The notes beneath the pieces are model-generated. The model was given only the letters and a program-made list of their open reading frames with translations, ran no database searches and was not told the DNA's origin. A program made the position numbers and the translations under genes. Source: Monocercomonoides exilis (taxonomy: Eukaryota; Preaxostyla; Oxymonadida; Polymastigidae). Taken from it: DNA of 64,000 bases. Location: the NCBI GenBank assembly GCA_001643675.2, contig LSRY02000016.1, positions 1,612,001-1,676,000 of the forward strand. The letters run 5' to 3'. This document shows positions 46,275 through 58,330 of the stretch, one piece after another. Every line of letters starts with the position of its first letter. The first letter of the stretch is position 1.

Positions 46275-47774
46275 ATGATGATGGATTCTGAAGAGTGGGT
46301 ACCTCTTTCCTTCAGGATTCGTCATGCTGAAGGAACTGAATTGTTCTCTGGGCTTAAATCAACATTAACTTTTCGAGAGCTGTTTCAATTAATAAGCTCA
46401 AAGCTGAATGTCAAACCTGGATCATTTCAGCTAGCAAAGTCATATCCCCCAACTCTTATTGAATCTGAAGATGACTTCCCAATTGGAGCTTTTATAGAAA
46501 ATGGAGAAACTCTTGTTTTACGAGGTTTGAAATAAATTATCAAACATTTTTAACTTCTTTTTTATCACTCTATTTTTATTGTTATTCCGTGTCAGAGAAA
46601 CAGGAAAAAGACGTTTCTGAAAGTTCCGAAGCGTCTAAAAGAATGGTTGATGATGGAGCGTTTGACTCACAAAAAGCTGAAAGTAGTACAAGAGAACCCA
46701 CCGAGCAACCAAAGCTTCCTTCATCGGAACAACCAAAAAAAGTAGTAAAGGATTGGGAACAAACAAGGATGGTTGATGGAGTTGCTGGTTTGTGAATTGA
46801 GCACAAAATTTCAAAATGAAGCAATTTTTTTGTTCATATCTCCACGATACTTTTTGTAGTTTCTGGTCCATACAAAGGAAAACGTCTTCTTCGTAGGGTT
46901 ATGCCAAATGATAATTCTTGCTTCTTTCATGCAATGCATTTAATATTTCGAGAGCTGGGAGCAGAGTCGCCATATGCTTTGAGAGAGGTGTGTTTTGCAT
47001 CTGTAATCATATTGATAATAATCGTTAATGTTTTATTTATGATTTTTTCCCCCTATATTAAGATCTGCTCAAACATGATTATGAATAATCCAACTGAATT
47101 GGGACAATTTTTGGATAAGCCTCCGCTTGAGTATTGTGATTGGATTCTCAAAGAAATGTCTTGGGGTATGTGAATAGATAAATGATTTCAATGCTTTTTT
47201 TGACAAGTTTATTGAAAAATTGAAATTTTTAAATTATTTGGAAGTGTTCCTTTTATATTTTTTTACTCTTTTTTATATTTTGCTCCTCGTGATGATATCA
47301 GACAAATAATTCTTTTTTCTTACTTTCTTTTTCTTTTTTTTTTATTTAATACTTGCAGGGGGAGCCTCAGAGCTGTCACTTCTTTCGAAACACTTCAATG
47401 TGGAGATTGACAGCATTGATGTGCAGACGCTGCAAGTGATGCATTTTGGGGAAGACCTGCCGAATGTAACGCACCGCTGCATCGTGTGCTACAACGGGGT
47501 GCATTACGATGTGTTTGTGATGGGCGAGCACAAGGCAGAGACGAAGCTGTTTGACGACAAAGACATCGCCCTCTTCCCCATTTCAGACCAGGTCCCGCTT
47601 GCGCTGGCGCTGGAGAAAGTGGAGAAGCTCAACAAAAAGGGGATGTATGTGGATCACAAGCAGATGAAGATGCGGTGCAAGGCTTGTGGAAGAGAATTCA
47701 CAGGAGACGAGGAGATCATCCTGCACATGCAGGTAACGATGCACACAGAATACGATGAAATACCAGTCGACTAG
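46275..47774 (+). CDS. YOD1: OTU1/YOD1 ubiquitin thioesterase
   Basis: A cysteine-protease deubiquitinase that works with p97/VCP in ER-associated degradation. Exons 46275-46524, 46596-46787, 46860-46987, 47063-47165 and 47359-47774 close to 362 residues. Residues 1-83 form the UBX-like domain that docks on p97. A Ser/Glu-rich linker follows (84-147). The OTU core has PNDNSCFFHAM (Asp and catalytic Cys), WGGASELSLLS and CYNGVHYDVFVMG (catalytic His). The C-terminus has one C2H2 zinc finger: MRCKACGREFTGDEE, then HMQVTMH. This order, UBX-like then OTU then zinc finger, is that of OTU1/YOD1. All key residues are present. A potential donor after HMQ (gtaacg) is ignored because the finger reads through it. 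Confidence 0.9.
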
Positions 47775-48766
47775 GCAATTGACACATCAATTTCTGCTGG
47801 ATAATGTAATATTGACTCTGTTGTTGCTCACTATGTCTTCTTCTCTCTTCTTTTTGCAGAATTAATTCGTTGCGGAATACATCTGAACGAGCAGTGATTG
47901 CATTTATTTCACTTCAATTATCTTGTTATCTGCCATTCTGTTTTTGTTTGAGATGCAAGTGCTGTTCAGAATCAAGCTTCTCTCTCGCTCACTTACTCAC
48001 CAATGGACTTTTTAAAAATTCAGAAAAGTTAACAATTAGATTACTCTCTTCTATTTTTTTCACGAATCAATAAATTATGATTTATTCAAACTTGAACATT
48101 CAGTGCAAAACGGATTTAGTATCTCGGCAGTTCCTGCTAATGTTTATTTCTGTTGGCAACATAAAAGTGATTGAAAAGCGATATGAAAAAAATCATCATT
48201 AAACAGGAAAGAATAATCCAAAATAAGATTCCTTCAAAACAATTATCAAAAAAAATTATGATAAAATGAACAGAATTTAAAGATACTAAACGTAACAACA
48301 CGAACAATTATGGATGACTTTCTCACAAACATTTACAGAAGGAAAAAGTACAAAGCACTTTAAAAATGACAATGTTTAAAAAAGAGACAAACGACAGTAG
48401 AATGAACAACTTTGTAAATAAATAATTTTTAAAAATACTAATAATGAATTTGAAATAAGAATCGATTTTTTTTATAAAAGAATGAAAAATAAGTATGTTG
48501 GCGTTAAAGATAAAATGAAACAGTACTAATAAAAACAGAACTTTCAACATTTTGTCAAAGTTAATTTTTTTCAAAGAATACTTCGAAAAAACAAAAGGCA
48601 AAATAGCTACTATTATAGAACAGTTTTTTAAATTTTAACATTTACAAAAATTGCTCAAACTCTTTGTTTCGTCTTCTTTAAACAATGTCACATCTGTACA
48701 TACAAAAAATCTTATAAGCAAATTCTTGTCAGCTTTTTCCTTCTTTAATGCGATAAATTATGTAAT
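47775..48766. other. Convergent intergenic spacer
   Basis: About 1 kb between OTU1 (+) and the tetraspanin-like gene (-). No gene seen. Confidence 0.55.
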
Positions 48767-50179
48767 TTATTCTTGATATTTTTTGCCAATGCAGCAGCAC
48801 ATGATAAATGCAGCTATAACCATGTAAAGCATAAATACAGCAACGATGATACCAGCTGCCCCCAATATTTGATAATTTCCTTTTGCTGATTCCATCATGT
48901 ATGATTTCACATTATCGTAAATAACATCAAATTCGTTTCCTTTTCTCAGGACTGTTCCTCTGCAATAGCAAGCGTATGATCCTGGTTTTACTTCACAATT
49001 TGGAATAGTCTTAGCTTCTCCTTTGATGAAAGCTGCATTAAAATCTTCATCTTTCAGATATAATGTTCCATTACACATATACTTCATGATTTGATCCATA
49101 GTTCCTGCGCAAGATGATTCATTGAGATTTGTATCTTCATCTTTCACCCCGCATTCTGACTTTAGAGTCTTTTCAACTGTTTCCATAACTGTGTTAGACA
49201 TGGCAAAGCAAACAATTCCAACAATCAATGCAGCTAAAGTTATCAGCAACAAAATAATAAAGTAAATGCGAATTGGCCAGACTGATTTCTTAATGCAGCA
49301 GCAACTGGAAATCAATCCAAACAATCCAATGACAATTATAACAGCTCCAATAACAATTCCTCCAATTAATAATCCTGAGGAATCCTTCAGCAATGGCTCA
49401 TATGCATAGAAATATATGCAAACAGCAACGAGAACAACACCAACAACAATAACAACAATTGAACCCAATCCCAATGTTGTCATTATAAATTTGTCGAATC
49501 CCATCATGTAGCAGCAAAACACGAAACCAATAAGAATTATAACTCCTGCAATTATTGCAACAATTCCAATTGCTTTTATCTCTTTGATAGCTTTTGTCAC
49601 TGCATCGCTATATTCTTTTGCTTCTTCAGGCAACGCTTTTAGAACATTATCAATGACTTCTTGGAATGAGTCCCAGTGCATAATCATCATGTTCTTGATG
49701 GTGTCTTCGGATAGCAAGCAAACGCATCCAATGATAACAAGAGCAACTCCTGCAACAAGTGTGATAACAAAGAAAATTGCCAGACACTTGTACCTTCCTT
49801 CTTTTTCTTCAGGAATGTATCTGTTAATTATTATGAGCAAATTTAAATCATAAAATTATTCAAAAACATTTTTATTAAAAGGAAATTAAAAACCCTGATC
49901 CTAGCAGCCCAAAGAACGCTGTGACTATAACTGCAATTCCAACAATAATCAAAATAACTGCTACAAATGTTGACCCTGGGACAACTGCAATCCAGACAAT
50001 CCCAAGCACTAAAATAGCAAGGCCCAAAATGAAGTAAATGATGCACATTATCTTCATAAGCAACGAGCATTTCTTTTTTGGTTGTTCGTCAGCTAAATTA
50101 TAAAAGATATTATAAAACAATATTTTGCACTATTTGGTGAATAAAATGAATCATTGAACAAACCGTAACACAATCCCAT
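48767..50179 (-). CDS. Eight-helix tetraspanin-like membrane protein
   Basis: Exons 50179-50164, 50092-49894 and 49820-48767 close to 422 residues. The first exon is only 16 nt and encodes MGLCY plus one base. Eight hydrophobic helices are visible, for example IMCIIYFILGLAILVLGIVW, TFVAVILIIVGIAVIVTAFF and ILGAAGIIVAVFMLYMVIAA, ending at CCCIGKKYQE. The first four helices have the spacing of a tetraspanin with a loop lacking Cys. The second four carry a large loop with several Cys (SECG, SSCAG, MCNG, NCEV, CYCR), as in a tetraspanin EC2. Cys clusters near the inner leaflet (SSCCCIKK, MCCCIGKK) suit palmitoylation. It looks like a tandem duplication of a tetraspanin-type module, but homology cannot be proved by eye; a claudin-like or other 4-TM origin is possible. 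Confidence 0.65.
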
Positions 50180-50620
50180 CTTAATATTTGATCTGTTACC
50201 ATTTATTGAGATGAAGCACTTAAATAAGCCTAAACCATAATAGTCGCCATTCTTTATTTTATTTTTGAAAAAGACTTCTTTTAAAAAATTTACAATTTTA
50301 CAAAATAAAAATTAAATAAAATAAAAATGTTTATCAAAAAAAAACTGAATAATGAATTATGAGATGAAACTGAACAAAATGTTATCAAAAAAATTTACAA
50401 AGTTTGAATTATTAATTCCAAAATAATAAACGCGAAATTTTCATCCTTAATAAAAATAATCAAAATCAAATAACATTCGCGTTGAATATAAATTTGAAAT
50501 AACAAATGAGAAAAATCTTTTTCATTATCAAAATGATAATTATAATGTATAATTATATATTTTTATTCAATTTTCCAGCAACCAATTCTTCTTCATCAAC
50601 GACTCCCTCCGTTTGTGAAT
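50180..50620. other. AT-rich spacer
   Basis: Spacer between the AMSH stop and the tetraspanin-like start. No gene or repeat recognised. Confidence 0.5.
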
Positions 50621-51435
50621 TTAATGAAACCTCCTCACTCTCAAATCAACCACCTTTGGGGTCGGCATTGCTGGAAACAGCATCCCATATTCTTTTTCCT
50701 GCAGAATAGCAGAATGGGAGGTGATGCCGTAGAGGGGATTTTTCAATGGATCTTCATCGTGTCTGTGGAACCCTCTTTTGGGGCACTTGCCGATGAGAGC
50801 AGCTCCTGTGTGAGAGAGGCCGAAGACAGCAACACTGAGGAATTTAAGAGAGAGAGAGGGAGAGAAGAGAAGAGAAGAGAAGAAAAGAAAAGAAAATAAA
50901 ATAAAATAAAATAAAATAAAATAAAATAAATAAGAATACCTTTGTTCTCTAAGAGCACAAACAACAGCGATGCTTTCATTCATCATGAGATGGAAGGGAT
51001 AGTGTGTGTGGAGATCAACTGATGAGAGAAATGCCTAATATTCCAATGAGAAGAAGGAAGAAAGGAAGAAAGAAAGAAATGAATAAATAAATAAAAGAAG
51101 AAAAGAAGAAAAGAAGAAAAGAAGAAAAGAAGAAAAGAAGAAAAGAAGAAAAGAAGAAAAGAAGAAAAGAAGAAAAGAAGAAAAGAAGAAAAGAAGAAAA
51201 GAAGAAAAGAAGGTTGTAATAAAAGAATAAATAAATAAATAATAAAGTTATAAATAAATAAGTCATTGATTATTACAAACAAATAAAAATGTTTCAATAA
51301 AAAGTATTTTTTTTCAAAAAAATAAAATGAAATGAAATAACATCTTTATGATCCTAAAGAAGTGTAAAATATCGCTCCAATTCAATTTCTTTTACAACTC
51401 ATAATAAACCCTTTCAAAGTCATATATCAAAATGT

Positions 51436-51531
<96 letters not shown>

Positions 51532-54231
51532 CTCTTTCTCTCTCTCTTCTCCTTTTCTCTTCTCTTCTCCTTCTCTCCTCTCCCTCTCCTCTCCCTCTCC
51601 TTCCATACTTTCTGTGTCGGGTGTGTGTGTATCCACCCCATCATAATCAGGTCATTGCCTGTGATGTATTCTTCTATCTCCTCTTCTCCTTCTGCCTGGC
51701 ACGTGTCTTTCGTCCCATGCTGCTTGGGAATAACAACTGTGCTCAGAACAAGAAGAGATTGAGAGGCAGTTGATGAGAGAGATGTAGAGGAAAGAGCTGG
51801 AAATGAGGAAGGGAAAGAATAAAATGTGTTTATAAAAGAAAGAAAGAAAGAAAGACGAATAGAGAGAAATAAATGAGTTCAAAAGGAATTGTTTGTAAAA
51901 GGGAAGGATGTTGGTAAATAGATGTTAAATAAAAAAACGTATTTATTAGGGAAAAATAAATAAGTAAAAAAAAGGTTTTTTTTAAAAAAAAGTTTAAAAA
52001 ATATCAAAAAAGCTTCAAATAAAAATACTACACACAAAAATACTCTCCAAGTTTTAATTAAAAAAAAAAACTGAAAAAAAATAGCCTTTTCTCTTTCTCT
52101 TCCTCTTCCTCTTTCTCCTCTTCTTCTTCCCCTCCTCATATAAATATAAATATAAATATACACAATAATATATACACACCTCCCATCACCTTCCCCACCT
52201 CCTTATTTGCTATCACCCCCTCCCTCGCCATCTTCCTCACTCTCTCCACCTCCTCCCTCTTCTCAATTATCTTCCCACACAGCATCCCACACGTCTCTAT
52301 GTCCATTCTGTTGTTCTCTGCTGCTGCTGCGATGAAATGGCGGATGAGAGAGAAAGGAACAAAGATGCGACGAAAGAGAGGGTTGGGGGGGAGAAGGAGG
52401 GTGGTGTGGATGTCACGGATGGGCGGGGATAAAGAAGGAAGAGGAAGAGAATGAGAAGAGGAAGAAGAGGGAGAGGAAGAAGAAGAAGAAGAAGAAGAGG
52501 GATAAGAAGAAGAAGACTGTGGAAAGGAAGAATAAGGCGTTGATTGAAATGGTGGTTGATGTGTGGTTTGTGATGAGGAGTAAGGGAATGGTGAAAGAGA
52601 AGAAGGAGAAGGAGAAGGAGAAGAATATGAAGAAGAAGGAGAAGAGGAAGAGAAAGGCGGAGGAGCAGCAGAAGGAGAAGAGAACTGTTGAGTACACTGG
52701 GGAAGAGGATAAGAAGAAGGAGGAGGAAAAGAAGGAGGAAAAGAAGAAGAAGGAGGAAGAGGATGAGGAGAAGAAAGAGGAGGAGGTTGTGAATAAAAAG
52801 GGGGTATTTGTGTTTGTGTTTGTGTTTGTGCTTGTATATGAGGAGGAAGAGAAGGCTGTGAGTGGAGTGGAATGACAGATGTGTGTGAGTAGGATATCTG
52901 TTTTGATGGATTCTGATAAGAAAATTATTATATTAATGAATAGAATTAATAGAATAGAATAGAATAAAAGAAAAGAAAAAGAAAAAGAAAAGAAAAAGAA
53001 AAGAAAATATAAGAAAATATAAGAAAATATAAGTAAATTGAAGAAAATTTAAGAAAATTTAAGAAAAGAAAAGAAAAGAACAATAAAAATTGGATAAGAT
53101 AAAAAATGATTATAAATAAAAATATATATTCTATTTTTAATGTTTCATTTATTCACAAATCCACACCTGAGTAGTAAAAGCCGGCGGAAGCTGAGTTGTT
53201 GGGGTAAACGAATTCCTTGCCCATCCCTGCTGCGACTGTGCAATGACTGAAGGAGCCACATAGAAACCTGCTCCAGCTGCACAAACTGTACTTGCTGGAT
53301 GAGAAGGTTGAGAAGAGGTTGTGAATTGAATGGAAGAAGATGTCAATGAAGGTGGCTGCGATGGTGATGGATCTGTGGAGAGCGACGAGTTTGGACTTAC
53401 GTGGGAAGCCTGCTGTTGCGATGCTGATGCAGAAGATGAAGAAGCATAAGTCGTCGATCCACTTTTTTGAGTGGTTGAAGATGCTGAATGAGACGAAGAA
53501 TATCCATATGAAGGGACAAAGGTGGAAACAGGAATAGAATTTGCTGGTGTCAATGAAACACTCTTTGAAGATGAATCAAAATCTATGGGTTCTTGTTCTC
53601 TTATCAGTGATTTGTCCTCGTCTATTTTTAGCCCTGAAAATAATTCTGAAAGATCATCATCACTTGCAATAGGAATTGAAAGGCACAAGTCCATTGGAGT
53701 CTTTGAAACTCCAACAATTTCTTCGTTACATTTCTTTCGTTCGAGTTCTTGCTCTTCAGCCGATGCAACATGTTCTTCAGGTTCATCAATTGGGTTTCCG
53801 GAAGCTAATTTTTGTTTAATTTCTGGTTTTAAACGTTCCAAAATATCTAGCATGGTACTGACTTTCTTTATAAAAAATGTAACTGAAAGAAAATTCTTAA
53901 TAATTCATACTTCAGTCGCATCCTTCTTTTTGGATTGAGATACCACAGACGCAAAATTTGGATGTTTTTGAAGCACAACAAGGTAGATTCTATTGAGAAA
54001 AAATATATGCATATATATTATAAGCGAAATAAAACTGAAAATTTTCTAATCGAACTGTGTCCCTCTGTAAGCAGAACGAAATGCTTGCTCCTTTTTGTTT
54101 TTTGTATCACAAATGATGCATGTTGAATATGCATTTATAAAAAATCTAAGGATTGTGTAAATGTCTTGATTTTTCAATTGTTTCAGCTTGGAATCCTCTT
54201 CATTAAATAATTTTTCGAGATTTTCACTCAT
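50621..54231 (-). CDS. AMSH (STAM-binding protein) JAMM deubiquitinase
   Basis: A zinc metalloprotease that cleaves K63-linked ubiquitin on endosomal cargo with the ESCRT machinery. Seven exons: 54231-54056, 53989-53911, 53865-53167, 52912-52180, 51736-51609, 51034-50940, 50834-50621; phases close to 707 residues. Residues 20-110 form a USP8-dimerisation/MIT-like helical domain (YLVVLQKHPNF, LDILERLKPEIKQKL). A long Pro/Gln/Ser-rich linker follows. The JAMM domain is complete: RMDIETCGMLCGK (catalytic Glu), GWIHTHPTQ plus FLSSVDLHTHY (His, His, Asp zinc ligands), then KRGFHRHDED near the C-terminus, the AMSH-specific zinc-binding insert. Introns hold long microsatellites. It is divergent from an E2 gene, with 165 bp between starts. 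Confidence 0.9.
50888..50933 (+). repeat. ATAAA microsatellite in the last AMSH intron
   Basis: Tandem 5-bp AATAA units lie between AMSH exons 6 and 7. Confidence 0.85.
51093..51212 (+). repeat. GAAGAAAA octamer tandem array in an AMSH intron
   Basis: About fourteen near-perfect copies of an 8-bp GAAGAAAA unit lie in the intron between AMSH exons 5 and 6. The minus strand is pure pyrimidine here, in the sense direction of the gene. Confidence 0.85.
51437..51560 (+). repeat. TC and TTTC microsatellite in the same AMSH intron
   Basis: More than twenty TC units run into about eleven TTTC units and then TCTC again. With the octamer array this intron is largely polypurine in the sense strand of AMSH. 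Confidence 0.9.
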
Positions 54232-54396
54232 GTATCGAAATCATATAATAATGGTTGTTAAAAATTTCTTTGAAGATTCGAATTATCATTAATGTCCTTT
54301 GATAATTGTAATATTGTTGTGAACGAGAAAACCGAAAGAAATAAACTCATATATTATTATAGGTTGAGATCATTTTTTCGATCAAGAGAGAAGAAA
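54232..54396. promoter_or_regulatory. Divergent promoter of AMSH and the E2 enzyme
   Basis: 165 bp between opposing start codons. AT-rich; no specific motif identified. It could coordinate expression of a deubiquitinase and a ubiquitin-conjugating enzyme. Confidence 0.5.
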
Positions 54397-55158
54397 ATGG
54401 CATCAGCTGCAACAAAACGTATTCCAGGAGAGTTGGCAAAAGCACTTCGCGAGCAACCAGATGGTATTATTATTGAAGCAGATCCATCAAATATCTTCAA
54501 GTGGAACGTGACTATCGCAGGACCTGTTTGCCAGATATATTTCTTTAAATTAAGAGTTAATTGTCTTTTTGAAAGGCTGGAACACCTTATGCAGGAGGAC
54601 AATTTCATATGCTCGTTGAATTTCCACCAGATTATCCTTTCAGCCGTTTGCTTTTTTTGACTATGAAATTTTGATTTGTTGATATTCTTTTTTTGGGGAA
54701 AAATCAGCACCAAAGCTGACATTCACTCATAAAATCTATCATCCAAATGGTTTGAATTCACAGTTAAGTTTGTTTAGTGTTAAATTGTTCTATTTTTAGT
54801 GAAAAAGGATGGAAGCCACATTTGCGCTGATGGTCTTGATCAAACTGATTGGAAGGCCGGAATGAAAACTCTTGATCGTATGCTTTTTATTATTATTTTT
54901 GCTAATCTTGCAAATTTGAATTCAAAAATATTCTGTTTTAGTTATTATTCTTGTGTATAATCTTCTGAAAACTCCAAATCCAGGTCATCCTGTTGAAGAA
55001 GATATTGTATGATTTAAAAACCTTATACATCCTTGTTCATTAACCTTTTTTATTGTATAATATTTTTGATAATCTTTGAACAGGCAATGGAATTTAACGA
55101 AAAACCAGCACAATTTGCTCAAACAGCAAGACAGTGGACTGCTAACTATGCCAAGTAA
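54397..55158 (+). CDS. Ubiquitin-conjugating enzyme E2
   Basis: Transfers ubiquitin from E1 to substrates or E3s. Six exons: 54397-54525, 54576-54645, 54708-54749, 54800-54877, 54942-55006, 55084-55158; phases close to 152 residues, the usual UBC-fold size. It has the E2 hallmarks in order: WNVTIAGPAGTPYAGGQF, VEFPPDYPFSPP, TFTHKIYHPN (the HPN motif) and SHICADGL with the catalytic Cys six residues after the Val-Lys-Lys loop start. It ends RQWTANYAK. An upstream in-frame ATG at 54292 would add 35 residues, unusual for the family, so the start at MASAATKR is preferred. The subfamily is unclear: Ubc4/5-like (UBE2D) or UBE2L3-like. Introns are 50-77 nt. Confidence 0.9.
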
Positions 55159-56027
55159 ACGGAAGTATAAGACTCCAAGATATTTGTACTTGGATTAGAT
55201 ATAATTCGTTTTTGCATATTGCAGAATTAGCTTTTTTGGTTGTTTTTAATCATACCTAATTTTTGGCATTAACTTATTCACGGAAAATATTAAGATCTTT
55301 TATTTTTTTTTTTTCCATTAAGCTTCAAATACAATAACAAATGAAAATAATAAACATATTATGATAAATAAAAATTTAATAGTTTATTGAATAATTTACA
55401 AAAACCAAATCATCATTGAAAGTTATTTATATGTAACTATAATTATTTCCGATTTGTAACACTTTCGAAAAACCATTCGTTTATTGGAGTTTATTACTCA
55501 CAAAAAGAACAGATATTCACTGTTCTTGTTTGTTGTTAATTCTTTTAAAATTTTTTAAATTATAAAAAAAACTTATTTGATGAAAATTTTGTTTGTTAAA
55601 TCGTGTTTTTTTTTTGGAATGAGCGATTATATACGTATGAAAAAAACTCGTTAACATATCAATTGTTCACCACATGTCTTTTATTGCTGAAATCCAAAAT
55701 AAACTGGCCTTTAATCGATGTTCATTATTCCCCACTCATCTGGTTTTGTTTGATTTGTTATACATGTGCATGAAAGCCGAAATGAACAGTTATTTAATTT
55801 TCAATTTCGATCACTTTTTCGAAGCGTTAATCGATAATCCGCGCTGTTGATGCAGTTTTCTGCAAATCATTCACAAGTCAACTTTCTTCAAAAACAGAAA
55901 ATAAGTTAATTTATGAAGAAACTTGTAATATTGCATTCACAGCAACCCATAAAAGTTGTTCCATGCTATTGTGCGTTGAACCCGACTTAACCTGTTGAAT
56001 TTGTAGCTTCCAAAGTGAGAAAATTAA
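55159..56027. other. AT-rich spacer
   Basis: No gene recognised between the E2 stop and the transposase fragment. Confidence 0.5.
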
Positions 56028-56520
56028 TCAATCCAATAACTGCAACAAGTGCGTTGTATTCGGAGGAAAAACCAAAAGCCAAATATCTTCATTAGCAAGA
56101 CGAGTCAATGCATTATCCGATAGGTGGATTCTACAGCCATCAAGAATCAACACTTCCTGTGCGTGTTTATCTGGCAAAATCATTCTTTTAATGTTGACAT
56201 GAGGAATGAAAACATTCTCAATCCAGTTTTCAAACCACTCCTTTGTGAAATTAGACAATTTTTTGATTTCAACGCAACCATGAATTCCTATTTGATAGCC
56301 TTGAGACCGAAGGGATCTTTTGTTTAACGGTTTTTGCGCCAGAAAACAAGGAGGAACAAAAGTATCATCAAGTGAAATTATGAGGAGCAATGCTATCTTA
56401 ATCTCTCCTCTGTAAACATGCGTGTGATCAATAACACGATTTTCATTTGTTCCCACTATTCAGTTTTCATTTCTTGTATCTTCATGGGCATAACAACCTG
56501 ATTCATCTGCACTGTAGATC
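56028..56520 (-). pseudogene. Dead pogo-family transposase fragment
   Basis: On the minus strand, frames from about 56520 read YSADESGCYAHE, a stop, then a DDE_1-type core: LILDGCRIHLSDNALT and LLVFPPNTTHLLQLLD, the family's second and third acidic sites. It stops straight after LLQLLD where active copies continue. The stop near 56460 and the missing N-terminus show it is inactive. It is clearly a different pogo lineage from the 24623-26219 copy. Confidence 0.75.
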
Positions 56521-56594
56521 ATTGAAGAATATTTTCCACACATATATGTCTTAATTTTTTTGAATACTTCCTTTTGTTTAATTATCAATTAAAA

Positions 56595-56740
56595 CAAATA
56601 TTTCATATTTTCGTCAATTTTCTGTTCCCCTCCATTAAACTACACAGAAAAGGAAATAATAACTTTGTTGAAGTACCGTTTCCATTATCGAAAAGTTACG
56701 TGAGTGGGAACAGAAAATTGAAGAAAATATGAAATATGAG
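56595..56740. repeat. Inverted repeat next to the transposase fragment
   Basis: 56595-56632 and 56703-56740 are mostly complementary, containing TTTCATATTTTCGTCAATTT and GTTCCC on the left arm. It may be a miniature element or the remnant of a terminal repeat. Confidence 0.6.
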
Positions 56741-56857
56741 TTTGATTTGAAAATTATTCAAAATGAAGTTTTCAAAAAATAATTGCCATATGGGTGATTA
56801 TTTTTGAAATCATAACTATTTTCGAGGTGCTGATAAATAAGCTTTCCTATAGAACAT

Positions 56858-56860
<3 letters not shown>

Positions 56861-56911
<51 letters not shown>
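56861..56911 (+). repeat. Poly-T tract
   Basis: About 50 consecutive thymines, directly downstream of the family A terminus at 56790. Confidence 0.85.
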
Positions 56912-57344
56912 CATACAATGAAAATTTTATTATTGTCGTTCCATAAGCCAATGTTTGAGCACTGTGAAAAGCACCATCCTCTTTTTGAAGTGCTTTCACT
57001 TTTTCGTGTTCATTCTTTTGACTTTCGAAGCAAAATTTCAAATCGAAATGTTCGATTGAAACAATATGATGTCAAAAAATTATCGCCAGTATATTGAAAA
57101 GTTGTTCTATTTCTGATAAAACAGTTTTTGGTTTTGTTTAATGAATGCTAATCGAAAATTTTGTGGATTTTCATGCTTTTTTGCACGAAACAAACGGAAT
57201 TTATTTCTTCCACTTTTTTTGATCTTATTTTCATTCTTGAATATTTATCAATTCATCTTTGATTCTGAGCTTGATTGTAATAAAAACTTGATATTTTGAA
57301 ACACTCAACTCATCTCAAAAAAAACTCATTGATAAAATAAATTT

Positions 57345-57605
57345 GGGGGAAAATACGTACTTTCAAGCTTTTTTTACACAAAGCATGAAATAACTGTTTC
57401 ACTTATAACATTATAAAACTTTATCAGATTTCATAAGGAATTTGATTTTCATATCCGTGTGCAAACGTCATTGATGCGAAAACAAAATGTTTTGTGACAT
57501 CACTTGTATTTCAAAAAATGAACCCATTTTTTTTCCATTTTTTGATAACAAAAAGTTCATCGAAGGTGCATAATTTTTCAATGAAAATGCCTGAATTCTG
57601 ATATT
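57345..57605. repeat. Dispersed repeat C, copy 2 (inverse orientation)
   Basis: The reverse complement contains TTGTGTAAAAAAAGCTTGAA, TATTTTCCCCC and GGGACAAAATAT plus CAGGCATTTTCATTG. These match 30118-30362 in the same order when both are read in one orientation. Confidence 0.55.
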
Positions 57606-58094
57606 TTGTCCCGTGTTTTGGATTCCGACATAATAAACATTGCTATTGTTATGTCAATTTTTGGTTCATTCATTCATCATTTCCGAAAAAGAAAATCATT
57701 GCAAATCAATCTTTCCATTGAAAAACTTCTAACATTTAGATGTTATTTGAAGAGTTCGAATAAAAAACTCGATCAAAAAATTCGAAAAATCTTCAATATG
57801 AAGATATTATATTATTCAATTTTCCAAAAAGAATTATTCATAGGTGATTATTTTTGAAACATTTTTTAATCGAAAACAAAAATTTTTTCTTTTGTTCAGA
57901 ATGTATATGACTGTTCATTAAAAAGTGATTTTGCACTTCACAAATGATTCCATTGAGAATACATCTCAAACATTGGCATATTGAGCGTTATTCACAAATT
58001 GAACATTTGCACAAAGGCTAATCACTCTTTCAACAAATCACTATTTAATTTTCAACTTTCAGAAAACAGTTATAATTTCGAAAACGTCACCCAC

Positions 58095-58298
58095 ATTTCA
58101 AAATTTTGTCTCGATTTTTTGAATAATAAAACCTCCGTATTTTACAGCGGCTCATTCAATTTCATTCCAAATATGCTTTCATGTACTAATTTGGGCTTCA
58201 TTGAAATATGGTTTATTTGTTTATCACTAAACTGATCAAAAAATGAGTTTTTTTTCATAACCCTTATTTTGTCATTCATTGTTTTCTGAAAAGAGTAA

Positions 58299-58330
<32 letters not shown>

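Larger units (their letters stand above)
56790..58094. mobile_element. Family A-ended repeat block, about 1.3 kb
   Basis: TATGGGTGATTATTTTTGAA at 56790 is the family A terminus. An inverted partner, TATAATTTCGAAAACGTCAC then CC, ends near 58093. The interior holds a poly-T run, part of dispersed repeat C and another partial terminus (AGGTGATTATTTTTGAAAC at 57842), so it is probably a composite of several insertions. Confidence 0.45.

Noticed and set aside
51093-51212. CRISPR-like regular array
   Set aside because: The unit is 8 bp with no spacers; it is a simple tandem repeat in a eukaryotic intron.
52519-52875. Plus-strand Lys/Glu-rich frame
   Set aside because: It is antisense to the Pro/Ser-rich linker of AMSH, whose frame is supported by conserved JAMM sequence on both sides.
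54292-54396. N-terminal extension of the E2 enzyme from an upstream in-frame ATG
   Set aside because: It would add 35 residues to a family that nearly always begins within a few residues of the first helix. It also occupies the short divergent promoter.
34519-55158. Alternative genetic code with TAA/TAG as Gln, as reported for some oxymonads
   Set aside because: Conserved genes (ARH, OTU1, AMSH, meckelin, E2) end at TAA or TAG exactly where the family ends, and none needs in-frame TAA or TAG read through.
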